Origin: an uncultured Bacteroidota bacterium
GTDB lineage: Bacteria; Bacteroidota; Bacteroidia; NS11-12g; UBA9320
Length of the DNA: 13,702 nt
Reading direction: 5' to 3'
NCBI GenBank assembly: GCA_913056425.1
Contig: CAJXLR010000021.1
Span: forward strand, 1 to 13,702
Part shown: piece by piece, positions 1 to 8,343 of the stretch
How positions within the stretch are numbered: the first letter of the stretch is position 1
Layout: every line of letters begins with the position of its first letter
Translations under genes and position numbers: made by a program
Notes under the pieces: model-generated
Told to the model about the DNA's origin: nothing
Database searches by the model: none
The model's input: the letters and a program-made list of their open reading frames with translations, nothing else

Positions 1-3000
1 TCAAACACAAGTAGGACGGGAGACGGTATTGAAGAGCATTTTTACAAGGTAACTATCGACTTCAACAAAGCGCCCTACAGCAATTTGGTGAAAAATGGTT
101 GTTGTGAGATTCGCCTTGAAACGGGCCAGTGTTGTCGTAACTCGAACATTACATCGGGAGCGGCCAACCAGAACTTCTACACGTATGCAACTGTTGACCT
201 ATGTAAAGCACCGTGTAACTCCTCTCCGGCACTGACAACAGAGCCAATCGCTTATCTATGTTGTAACCAGCCATTCTACTACAACAACGGTGCATCGGAT
301 ACAGCTAACTTCGACTCGCTTTCATACTCGTTTGCTAACCCATTGAGAGGTTGGAATAACAAAATTGCTTACAGCGGTAACTACACGTACCAATTCCCAT
401 TTGATACGTACTACCCAGGTACGCTTAAGCCACCTTACAAAAACCCTAATGCAAACCCACCAATTGGTATTTCATTGGATGAAGAAACAGGTGACTTGAT
501 TTTTACTCCAGTAAAGTGTGACGAGATTACAGTGGCCGTGCTCCAAGTGACGGAATGGAGGAAGAATGCGAAAACCGGGAAAATGGAAGTCATCGGGGTC
601 ACGAGGCGGGACATGCAATTTATAACGAAACAGTGTCCCGGAAATAACCCGCCAATTATCAAGGGTAAATTCTCCACTTCCGTGTGTGAGGGGTCCCAGA
701 TATGTTATACGATAACAACCGAGGATAAGGTTAAGAAACCACCTCCACCATTACCAACGCCAGATCCGGATACGGTTACCATTAAATGGAACCGAGGTAT
801 TCCCGGAGCTTCATTCACTGTCTTGAACAAAAAAGCATTGAATCAGTCGGCGAGGTTCTGTTGGACACCACCAATTGGAAGTGCATCGGATATTCCGTAT
901 TCATACACTGTAACAGCGCGTGATGACGCTTGTCCTTTGAACGCTGTAACGGTACGTGCATTCCAGGTAAAGGTAAACCCAATAGCGGAGGCAGATCGCA
1001 AGATTACGAAGCTAGACTGTGGTCGATATGCTATTGAATCCGAGCCATTCCCGAACTTTAAGAACCCGGCGAGGTTTACTTGGCAGTTGAAGGATACGAA
1101 TGGTGTTGTAATCTTCGATAGATCATATGGGTACTTTGAGAGTACGAATTCATACCTGAGCTCGAAACAGGTGGATACCTTGAAGTTTAGAAAAGGTGGA
1201 ACGTACATCTTGCAACACACTATTAATAATAGCCCGAAGTGTCCGAATGATTACTACGACACTATCGTGGTGCCACCATTATTGGAGGTTGACTTAGCAT
1301 TTGGTCCTGATACGTTTGTTTGTGCCGGAACTACGCTAAGACTTCAACCGAAAATTAATAATGGTGTGATGCCGGTATCCTATAAGTGGGGAACTGGTGA
1401 CACAACAGCATATATTGATGTTCAAGTTCCGAATAGAACGTCAGATACTTCATTCTATGTTGAGATTAAAGATCAAAACAATTGTACGGCATGGGACACA
1501 ACAGTTGTTTTCTTGAGAGAGAATCCACTTGTATTCATTGGTCCTGACCGAAGAATTTGTACTTACGATACCATTCATTTATTCCCGAACGACAGTTTAG
1601 CTTATTGGGATGATCCACGAGATACATCTGAAATAAGAATTCGCCAGGGTGACACCTTATACAAAGAATGGTATAGAGACACCGCATTGATAAGTCGGGA
1701 CACGGCATTGACGGGTGTCCATATCGGCGGGCAGTATGTTATTAAAGTAATTGATAGTATTGGTTGTTTCGCAACAGATACCATGAATCTATTTGTCAAC
1801 GACACAGTTGTTGCAGATGCGGGAGCTGATCAAACTCTTTGTTGGAATGATTACTTAGAGTTAATTGGTAAAACCCTGGATACTGCCGGTAACGATAAAA
1901 CCGGAAGCTTTAGGTGGACCGACATAACCGACCCCAATAATCCGGTCGACTATGGAGGTAACGATACACTCGCCTACAACATACAGCAAACAACGGAATT
2001 CGATTTATTACTCACCGTAACGGAGGACACAACAACGTGTTTCGACAACGACACAGTAGTCGTAACGGTAAACCCACTTCCAATTGTGAACATGCCATCA
2101 GACATGGCGATATGTTTTGATGCGGGAGTTATCAACTTGAGAACGCTTGAAGATCAGAATGCCAAGGGTGGTGTTTGGAGTTGTAGAACAAAAACTTCAA
2201 TGATCGACCAAGGTTATATCTTCCAAACCGATAAAGCGTTTGAAGAGTCTGATAGTTCAAGCTCTGTAGCCTATGATATTATGTATCAATACGTTGATCC
2301 GTCTACAGGATGTATCCGTGAAGATTCATTTGAAATCAAGGTGAATCCGCTACCTGAGGTAGTACTCCGTCCGGGTTATTTCTGTCAAGATAAAGAAGTG
2401 ATTGATGTTGTTGATGATCGTATTTTCAGTCGTCCAGGTGGTGCTCAGCTAAACTTAGGTCGTCAGGCATGGAAGTGTATTGATTGCGGTACATACAACG
2501 AATCGAACATAATTGTGGATGAAGGAACCGGAACACCGGGAGCTCCTCAAGACTATAAGATTTACATCAACGAGAATGTGATGCCACTTGGAACGAAACA
2601 ACAGGACTCTATAGTTATTGAGTTCGAGTTCCGTAACGTGTTTGGTTGTTTCAACCGAGACACCGGGACCATTCTAGTGACTAAAGTTCCCAAAATCGAG
2701 TTTACCGGTTTCCGTGACTTGTGTTGGGATGAAGGAATTGTTGATCTAAAAGTTGAAAGTAACGTAACACCAATCGACGGTATTTGGAAAGCGATTGATT
2801 CAACTGGATTTGACCCTGCAAGTGACTTAAACACTGCATTGAAAGGTGATACCTTGAATGGAGATACATTGAATACACTGGCTACTCCAGATCCGGGAGA
2901 AGGTGGTTCACGTACTTACGTGATGAGATACTTCCATGATCGCTCAGGATGTCCAACCTCTAAGGATACAACCCTAACGATTCGAGGTCTACCTGTCCCA

Positions 3001-4368
3001 ATTATTAATGAAGGAGACCTGCAGAAATACCAAGGAACTGCACCTTATCCATTCTGTGAGTTAGACGACGATATCGCTCTTCAAGTAAACTATGCTGGTG
3101 GTACTTGGAGTTCTGATGACCCAAGTGCGTTAAGTGGTTCTGATTTCAGACCTCAGAATGCAAGTAGCTACAATACTCCTTTCTATATTAATTATGACTA
3201 CACGGATATCTACGGTTGTCAAGGTCGTGATTCGGTTCAAGTGGTTATCCACCAAGAGCATACCATCACATTGCCTGCAGATACCCAAATGTGTAGAACA
3301 GACAATATGACCATTAACGCAAGTGCGTCTTACACAAACTCTACAGGAGTATTGTGGATACCACTTACAGGAGGATCTGTTGATAATCCGAGTGCGGACG
3401 ATGTAACGTTCTCATTCTCGAATTCACCGGACTCAGTATTCACTCACTTGTTGTATGCTCAAACACTTGAGACTGCAGGAAATGTATGTCCGTTTAAGGA
3501 TGCAACTATGCAGGTGATTGTTCATCCTAAACCTGTGGCAGATATTACTGCTGATACGTTAAATGGATGTAACCCGGTTGATGTGAACTTTACAACAACC
3601 ATGTTGAATCAAGTAGATCCGGCCGCGGCAACATATAACTGGAGTTATGAGGATGGTGGTTCTGATTTGGTTCAAAATCCATCCTACCAGTTCACTACAG
3701 ACGGAACAAACAATGTACAATTGACATTGACCTCTGCTTTTGGATGTGATACGACGCTAACACTAGACGTTGATGTGTATCCAATCCCATCTGCGTTCTT
3801 TGTTCCTAATCCGAACAACAGTACTACAGCGGCACTACCTAAATTCCAGTTCAACAACGAGTCTACGGTTGATCCAGTGTTGGGTAGCCAGATAGTTGAT
3901 AACGAATGGGATTTTGGTATCTTGTCTGAGATTGATGATACAAGTACAGAGGTTAGTCCATTGTTCTTCTATCCATCTGATACAGGTACATACGATGTTA
4001 GCTTGAGAGTTAGAACACAGTACGGCTGTGAGGCACAGTTCTCATACCCTGTATTGATTGGACCTGATATCCTAGTATTCATTCCAAACGCATTCTCTCC
4101 TGATGGTGGAGGACCAGAGGCAAACGATGGTTTCCGTGCGGTAGTGAATGATGCAGCTCAGTCTTACCACTTGATTATCTTCAACCGTTGGGGTGAAGTA
4201 ATTTGGGAGTCTGAAGATCGATTAGCAGAATGGGATGGAAACTACGGTACAACCGACGCGTCAAACCGTCAACCGGTTCCGCAAGATGTTTACGGTTACT
4301 ACTTAGAAATCGTAAGTTGGAGTGGAGAGAAATTCAAATACTCAGGTACGGTTACTCTAATACGGTAA
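1..4368 (+). CDS. Giant multi-Ig/PKD secreted protein with type B T9SS C-terminal sorting domain (5' partial)
   Basis: The reading frame is open from base 1 with no stop and no credible start, so the gene begins upstream; 1455 codons are visible. A TTG at 85 is internal, because homology to the next gene extends on both sides of it. Predicted to be exported by the type IX system and attached to or released from the cell surface; its ligand is unknown. Order of modules: a Cys-rich N-terminal region with three CC pairs (codons ~33-95); a block containing NPNANPP (~148); a proline-rich insert (~247-257); about ten Ig-like modules of ~80-110 residues (DNA ~643-3540), most with one Cys early and a GC near the end, joined by linkers such as VNPLP; two PKD-like modules (~3541-4068); and a type B sorting domain (4069-4365) with FIPNAFSPDG, FNRWG, WDG and a terminal TVTLIR. 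The N-terminal block and first Ig module match the downstream gene, so the two are tandem paralogues. The missing N-terminus is estimated at ~105 residues from that alignment. Arg codon use changes along the gene. Family assignment is strong; the biological role is not known. Confidence 0.9.
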   Translation, partial: SNTSRTGDGIEEHFYKVTIDFNKAPYSNLVKNGCCEIRLETGQCCRNSNITSGAANQNFYTYATVDLCKAPCNSSPALTTEPIAYLCCNQPFYYNNGASDTANFDSLSYSFANPLRGWNNKIAYSGNYTYQFPFDTYYPGTLKPPYKNPNANPPIGISLDEETGDLIFTPVKCDEITVAVLQVTEWRKNAKTGKMEVIGVTRRDMQFITKQCPGNNPPIIKGKFSTSVCEGSQICYTITTEDKVKKPPPPLPTPDPDTVTIKWNRGIPGASFTVLNKKALNQSARFCWTPPIGSASDIPYSYTVTARDDACPLNAVTVRAFQVKVNPIAEADRKITKLDCGRYAIESEPFPNFKNPARFTWQLKDTNGVVIFDRSYGYFESTNSYLSSKQVDTLKFRKGGTYILQHTINNSPKCPNDYYDTIVVPPLLEVDLAFGPDTFVCAGTTLRLQPKINNGVMPVSYKWGTGDTTAYIDVQVPNRTSDTSFYVEIKDQNNCTAWDTTVVFLRENPLVFIGPDRRICTYDTIHLFPNDSLAYWDDPRDTSEIRIRQGDTLYKEWYRDTALISRDTALTGVHIGGQYVIKVIDSIGCFATDTMNLFVNDTVVADAGADQTLCWNDYLELIGKTLDTAGNDKTGSFRWTDITDPNNPVDYGGNDTLAYNIQQTTEFDLLLTVTEDTTTCFDNDTVVVTVNPLPIVNMPSDMAICFDAGVINLRTLEDQNAKGGVWSCRTKTSMIDQGYIFQTDKAFEESDSSSSVAYDIMYQYVDPSTGCIREDSFEIKVNPLPEVVLRPGYFCQDKEVIDVVDDRIFSRPGGAQLNLGRQAWKCIDCGTYNESNIIVDEGTGTPGAPQDYKIYINENVMPLGTKQQDSIVIEFEFRNVFGCFNRDTGTILVTKVPKIEFTGFRDLCWDEGIVDLKVESNVTPIDGIWKAIDSTGFDPASDLNTALKGDTLNGDTLNTLATPDPGEGGSRTYVMRYFHDRSGCPTSKDTTLTIRGLPVPIINEGDLQKYQGTAPYPFCELDDDIALQVNYAGGTWSSDDPSALSGSDFRPQNASSYNTPFYINYDYTDIYGCQGRDSVQVVIHQEHTITLPADTQMCRTDNMTINASASYTNSTGVLWIPLTGGSVDNPSADDVTFSFSNSPDSVFTHLLYAQTLETAGNVCPFKDATMQVIVHPKPVADITADTLNGCNPVDVNFTTTMLNQVDPAAATYNWSYEDGGSDLVQNPSYQFTTDGTNNVQLTLTSAFGCDTTLTLDVDVYPIPSAFFVPNPNNSTTAALPKFQFNNESTVDPVLGSQIVDNEWDFGILSEIDDTSTEVSPLFFYPSDTGTYDVSLRVRTQYGCEAQFSYPVLIGPDILVFIPNAFSPDGGGPEANDGFRAVVNDAAQSYHLIIFNRWGEVIWESEDRLAEWDGNYGTTDASNRQPVPQDVYGYYLEIVSWSGEKFKYSGTVTLIR
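2845..2874 (+). repeat. Tandem 15-bp duplication encoding GDTLN twice
   Basis: Two adjacent 15-bp units (2845-2859 and 2860-2874) match at 13 of 15 positions and both encode Gly-Asp-Thr-Leu-Asn. They lie in a loop-like stretch of an Ig-like module of the giant secreted protein. This looks like a small in-frame slippage duplication; no separate function is implied. Confidence 0.6.
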
Positions 4369-4391
4369 TCTAACTTGTGAATATGATATGG

Positions 4392-4418
4392 AGAAAGCAG
4401 TGCATTGCACTGCTTTCT
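4392..4418 (+). terminator. Perfect palindrome between the two giant genes, probable intrinsic terminator
   Basis: Arms of 13 bp (AGAAAGCAGTGCA and its exact complement) flank a single central T, starting 24 bp after the stop codon at 4366-4368. The RNA would fold into a strong hairpin with a small loop. The right arm ends in TTTCT followed by TATTATGATT, so the U tract is short and interrupted. The matching AGAAAG on the left would give the same tract on the other strand. Position and symmetry favour a terminator for the first gene. A protein-binding palindrome is the alternative. Confidence 0.6.
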
Positions 4419-4434
4419 TATTATGATTAAGTTG

Positions 4435-4442
4435 TATCTTAG
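4435..4442 (+). promoter_or_regulatory. Possible Bacteroidota -7 box (TATCTTAG) before the second giant gene
   Basis: TATCTTAG differs from the Bacteroidota -7 consensus TAnnTTTG at one position. It ends 5 nt before the ATG at 4448 and follows the palindromic terminator, where a new promoter is expected. No convincing -33 TTTG is seen 17-23 bp upstream, so this is a tentative call. Confidence 0.35.
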
Positions 4443-4447
4443 TAGCT

Positions 4448-7400
4448 ATGAGAAACCTTTACGTCATAATAGCGGTGTTGCTCACCGTAGCGACGCAGTC
4501 GAAGGCTTCTCATATCATTGGTGCTGAAATATCTTATCAGCATATAGAGCAATACAAATACAAGGCAATTGTAACAGTCTATCGTGACTGTGGTGAATGT
4601 AAAATCGATGGTGGTGGAGGTGGATCCACTACGACTAACTGCGGGTCTTTTTACCTGTATTTGCAGTCGTCTTCGTGGAACAGTTGTACAAGTAAGAGCT
4701 TAGCTCAGTTCAATCTCACACGTGAGTCCATAACCGAGATACTTCCTGTATGTAGCTCGGCTAAAACCCTTTGCCAAACGGATACGGGATTTAATTACGG
4801 TGTTGAAGCGCATGTGTTCAGCACAGAGATAGATTTTGCCGACTACGACGACTATGAAGAATGCGGATTGGAGCTCTATGTGAAGTTATCTTCACGGTCG
4901 GAGGATGCCGATAATATCGTGCAATCAACCGGAGGAGATGCGCTTTACAACTATGCGTACATCAATCCATTCGTAAGTCACAGTTCAGTTCAGTTTGATC
5001 AACATCCCCAGATTATTATTCCGGTAAATCAAGCTGTTAGAGGTGCTTTTATTCAACAATCGTATCAAGATTCAGTTGTTGCGAAAATGGGGCGGCCACT
5101 TCGCGATCCGGATAAACCCATAGCATATCAAACCGGATTTACCATCAATAAACCAATGACCGTATGGTGCAATGGCGATCCTGGATGTAATGCAAATCCA
5201 AACGCTAACCCACCCGTTGGAATGCATCTAGGAAGCGATGGATTATTAGCCTACACGCCGGTAAAAACCAACGAACAAGCCGTTTTAGTTTTTGAGGTGG
5301 AACAGTGGAGACGTGTAAATGGCAAGCCTGTACTACTCGGTATTACTCGTCGTGATATCATGGTAGAAGTCAGTAACCTAGGAGCCAAGAATAATGCACC
5401 TGTGCTGAGAGGCAGCTCGGTTAGTGCAACGAACGACATTGATTTGTGCTCAGGAATAGATAACTGTTTCAGAGTAACTGCAATAGACAACCCATACAAG
5501 TTTCCGGATGGCAGTTTTCAAGATTTTAATACAGTTTCGTACAGCTGGACCTCGGAGTTACCCGGAGCGACAATAAAAGAAGTGAGCATTGCGGCTCCAC
5601 CATACAAATCGCTCGAGATCTGCTGGAATCCAAACGACAGCATAGTCGGACGATCATTTGATTTATGGATTACAGCTACAGATGATAATTGTCCACTTCA
5701 GGCATCTTATTCGACGAGGTATTCTATCGAAGTCTTACCTAATGTTAAGAATACCGTTAAGCTAGTTCCTGGTTGGTGTGATAATTGGCAGCTAATCGCA
5801 GACTCCACCTTGAGTGAGCCCATAAGTGAAGTTTACTGGACCGTTGAAAATGAAACGACACAAACCGACACGCTAGGGAAATCAACTCAGGTTTTGTTCA
5901 AACCGGATAGACAATCAACCGTTACACGTCATGCAACGCACACAAATGGTTGTAAATCAAAAGTGAGTCTTGTGCTTTCACCCGATACCAGTACTACAGA
6001 GTTTATTGAAGTAATCGGTAAACAAATGTATTGTACTTACGACACAATAAACTTGGGCGCTCGGGCTGATTTACCGACAAGGTTGACTGATGTAAAATGG
6101 CTTCGCAATATGGATACCTTGAGTGAGGACTACACACTGCAATTTCCTTCAGGTAATACTCCAGGTACTCATGTATACGCCATTCACGCTACCGCAGAGC
6201 GAAACGGTGCCCACTGTACTCAGACTAAATCGGTACAAGTATTTGTTGAAAATGGTCCGGATATACTCGTAAACGACAGTTTCTCTATTTGTAGAGAAGA
6301 TGAAATTGCATACCTAAATCCTTTAGCTTACCCGGAGGGTGGCGAATGGCGAGCACTCAATCATAATGCAATTCTTGACAACAAGATTGATTTACTTTCA
6401 ATCCCATCAAACACTGCCAGAGAATTGTGCCAAGAATATCTTGTCCAAGATGCAGTCTCTGGTTGTAAGTCAAAGGATACTTTGTGTTTGTGGATGTTCC
6501 CAACTCCGGAACTCAACTTAGGTAAGGCTACCGTTTGCGGTTTAACTGGGTACTTTAACTTGACCAATTTAGATCCGGCACTTCTATCGTTTGGTGAGTA
6601 CAATATAGATTGGACTATAAACGGTAAGCCAATACCTGTAACGGACATCAATAATCCACATCTAATCTTCTTGCCTGATTTTACTTATGGAACGCACACC
6701 GTAATAGGACATTACACAAATGTTTTTGGTTGCTCAGTGCGAGATACCGGTTATTTGGTTTTGCTGGATGATTTGGATTTGTCATATCTTCAGGATGCAT
6801 CTATTTGCCAAGGTTCCAGTTACGAACTAGATGAAATATTTTCTGTACGCACGGATGGTGGTATTTGGATGAGTTCGAATAGACCTGAAGCACTTTCGGA
6901 GAACTGGTTGAATGTTAGCTCCTGTGGTGAGGTTGACTTGGTGTACACCTACGATCAATTTGGGTGTCACGCACAGCAAGATGTAACACTGGATGTTAGA
7001 TGTAAGCCAATTTTAGATTTCAATAATCACGTAAGCATTTGTGAATCGGTTACAGAACTTGATTTAGTTAAACCGATGGAATCCGGTTGGTTTAGCGGTG
7101 AAGAAGTAGTTGGGAATACCTTTACGCACACCGGAGTAGGTACCTACGGGTACATTTTCACACTTCCCGTTGATCAGTGCATGTTTGAATACCCTCAAAT
7201 CATCACCGTTCATGAGGGCCCCATGATTACCTACACTTCATCTGATTTCGACCCAATTTGCGAAGGTGATGAGCGTCCGATGAATGCCGTTCAAGTGACC
7301 AATGGAGCATTGAGTATGTCAATTGGTGAGACTCGGATCAACCTTATCGCAGGTGAGATTGCGCAACCTCTAATTCGCCCGACGAAGGACGACTTGAAAT

Positions 7401-8296
7401 CTGGAATCCCAGTTGTAATTCGAGTATCCGGAAAGGAGTTTTGCCCTGTTCAGGAACTACGACATCAAATTGAAGTAAATCCAATACCAACCATAGATCT
7501 AGTTGAGCAAAATGTATCAGAATGTACGCCTTATGAGTTCAAGCCTCAGGTTACCACATCAGAATACATTAGAGATTGGTCTAGTGTTGATGTGACTTGG
7601 AATATCGAGCCTTTGGGTGAAGTTTTGCAAGGGTTAAGACCCAACCTCACAATAAATACAGCGGGTACGTATTCCATTTCAGTGAGCGCTCATACGGATT
7701 TGGGTTGTAGCTATGAAAATCAATGGACATCAACTCTAAAAGTTCGAGAGACACCGGTTGCCCAGTTTACAGCTGACCCAAAATCAACGGTTTCTGTTCG
7801 CAATGCGGTTGTGCAGTTTTACAATCAGACTGAATCCAATGTTCCGGTGACCTATCACTGGGATTTTGGCACAGGTAAGTCAGAGGATGTGTCAAGTTCG
7901 GTTTCACCGGCTTTTGATTTTGAACTCGATACTGGAGTTTACCTTACAACTCTAACGGTAACTGCAGATAACGGCTGTGAAGACGTTGCATATCACACAA
8001 TTCGAGTTCTGCCCGATATCCAAATTTTTATTCCAACCGCATTTTCACCAAACAACCGAGATAACCAAGTAAATAACGCCTTACAAATACGAGGAAATAA
8101 CGTCGCGTCTTTCCACGTTGAGATATTCAATCGCTGGGGCCAAAAGGTTTACATATCAGACGATATCGACGAAGAGTGGGACGGGAAGTCAAGTGGAAAA
8201 TTCTGTGAATCGGGAATTTTCGCCTACTACATTACGGCAGTAAGTAAAAGCGGCGCAGCGTATGAATTTAAAGGTACGCTTCACTTGGTGCGTTAG
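4448..8296 (+). CDS. Giant multi-Ig/PKD secreted protein with type B T9SS C-terminal sorting domain (complete)
   Basis: This 1282-residue exported protein is probably a cell-surface or released adhesin-like or structural protein, but its ligand is unknown. The ATG at 4448 is chosen because a signal peptide follows directly: MRN, a hydrophobic core YVIIAVLLTVAT, and a likely cut after SKA (~21), exposing SHIIGAEISY, an opening I recognise from large exported Bacteroidota proteins. Next come a Gly5-Ser stretch (~55-60), a block containing NPNANPP (~249-255) and a TRRD segment shared with the upstream paralogue. About eight or nine Ig-like modules (~320-1100) follow, most with an early Cys and a late GC or CP, then one PKD-like module with YHWDFG (~1136) and the sorting domain (~1191-1282). 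In that domain FIPTAFSP, FNRWG, WDG and a final LVR are kept, but the acidic DGDGxND-like loop reads NNRDNQVNN. There is no PorP/SprF-like gene beside it. Only 47 bp separate it from rel, with no hairpin terminator visible there. Confidence 0.92.
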   Translation: MRNLYVIIAVLLTVATQSKASHIIGAEISYQHIEQYKYKAIVTVYRDCGECKIDGGGGGSTTTNCGSFYLYLQSSSWNSCTSKSLAQFNLTRESITEILPVCSSAKTLCQTDTGFNYGVEAHVFSTEIDFADYDDYEECGLELYVKLSSRSEDADNIVQSTGGDALYNYAYINPFVSHSSVQFDQHPQIIIPVNQAVRGAFIQQSYQDSVVAKMGRPLRDPDKPIAYQTGFTINKPMTVWCNGDPGCNANPNANPPVGMHLGSDGLLAYTPVKTNEQAVLVFEVEQWRRVNGKPVLLGITRRDIMVEVSNLGAKNNAPVLRGSSVSATNDIDLCSGIDNCFRVTAIDNPYKFPDGSFQDFNTVSYSWTSELPGATIKEVSIAAPPYKSLEICWNPNDSIVGRSFDLWITATDDNCPLQASYSTRYSIEVLPNVKNTVKLVPGWCDNWQLIADSTLSEPISEVYWTVENETTQTDTLGKSTQVLFKPDRQSTVTRHATHTNGCKSKVSLVLSPDTSTTEFIEVIGKQMYCTYDTINLGARADLPTRLTDVKWLRNMDTLSEDYTLQFPSGNTPGTHVYAIHATAERNGAHCTQTKSVQVFVENGPDILVNDSFSICREDEIAYLNPLAYPEGGEWRALNHNAILDNKIDLLSIPSNTARELCQEYLVQDAVSGCKSKDTLCLWMFPTPELNLGKATVCGLTGYFNLTNLDPALLSFGEYNIDWTINGKPIPVTDINNPHLIFLPDFTYGTHTVIGHYTNVFGCSVRDTGYLVLLDDLDLSYLQDASICQGSSYELDEIFSVRTDGGIWMSSNRPEALSENWLNVSSCGEVDLVYTYDQFGCHAQQDVTLDVRCKPILDFNNHVSICESVTELDLVKPMESGWFSGEEVVGNTFTHTGVGTYGYIFTLPVDQCMFEYPQIITVHEGPMITYTSSDFDPICEGDERPMNAVQVTNGALSMSIGETRINLIAGEIAQPLIRPTKDDLKSGIPVVIRVSGKEFCPVQELRHQIEVNPIPTIDLVEQNVSECTPYEFKPQVTTSEYIRDWSSVDVTWNIEPLGEVLQGLRPNLTINTAGTYSISVSAHTDLGCSYENQWTSTLKVRETPVAQFTADPKSTVSVRNAVVQFYNQTESNVPVTYHWDFGTGKSEDVSSSVSPAFDFELDTGVYLTTLTVTADNGCEDVAYHTIRVLPDIQIFIPTAFSPNNRDNQVNNALQIRGNNVASFHVEIFNRWGQKVYISDDIDEEWDGKSSGKFCESGIFAYYITAVSKSGAAYEFKGTLHLVR

Positions 8297-8310
8297 TCCT
8301 TTATCATCGT

Positions 8311-8339
8311 TTTCATTATTTCGTACTACACTATCTTTG
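8311..8339 (+). promoter_or_regulatory. Bacteroidota-type promoter for rel (-7 box TATCTTTG)
   Basis: TATCTTTG at 8332-8339 matches the TAnnTTTG -7 consensus exactly. A weak -33 candidate, TTTC at 8311-8314, lies 17 bp upstream. The box ends 4 nt before the rel ATG at 8344, so transcription would start at or within a few bases of the start codon and the mRNA would be leaderless or nearly so. The -7 call is good; the -33 call is weak. Confidence 0.6.
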
Positions 8340-8343
8340 AAGC

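Noticed and set aside
85..87. TTG as start codon of the first giant gene
   Set aside because: The frame is open to base 1, the protein has no signal peptide at this point, and similarity to the paralogue runs across it. It is internal and the gene is cut by the window edge.
843..1220. Minus-strand open frame inside the first giant gene (and similar ones at 435-677, 1602-1805, 2562-2834, 5251-5499, 6361-6651)
   Set aside because: They lie opposite a well-supported coding frame, resemble no family I recognise, and have no promoter or ribosome site. They are shadow frames.
6339..6521. Short plus-strand open frame inside the second giant gene
   Set aside because: It is in another frame within conserved Ig-like coding sequence and has no recognisable protein features.
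8297..8343. Terminator for the second giant gene in the gap before rel
   Set aside because: No inverted repeat followed by a T run is visible in these 47 bp; only the rel promoter is supported.
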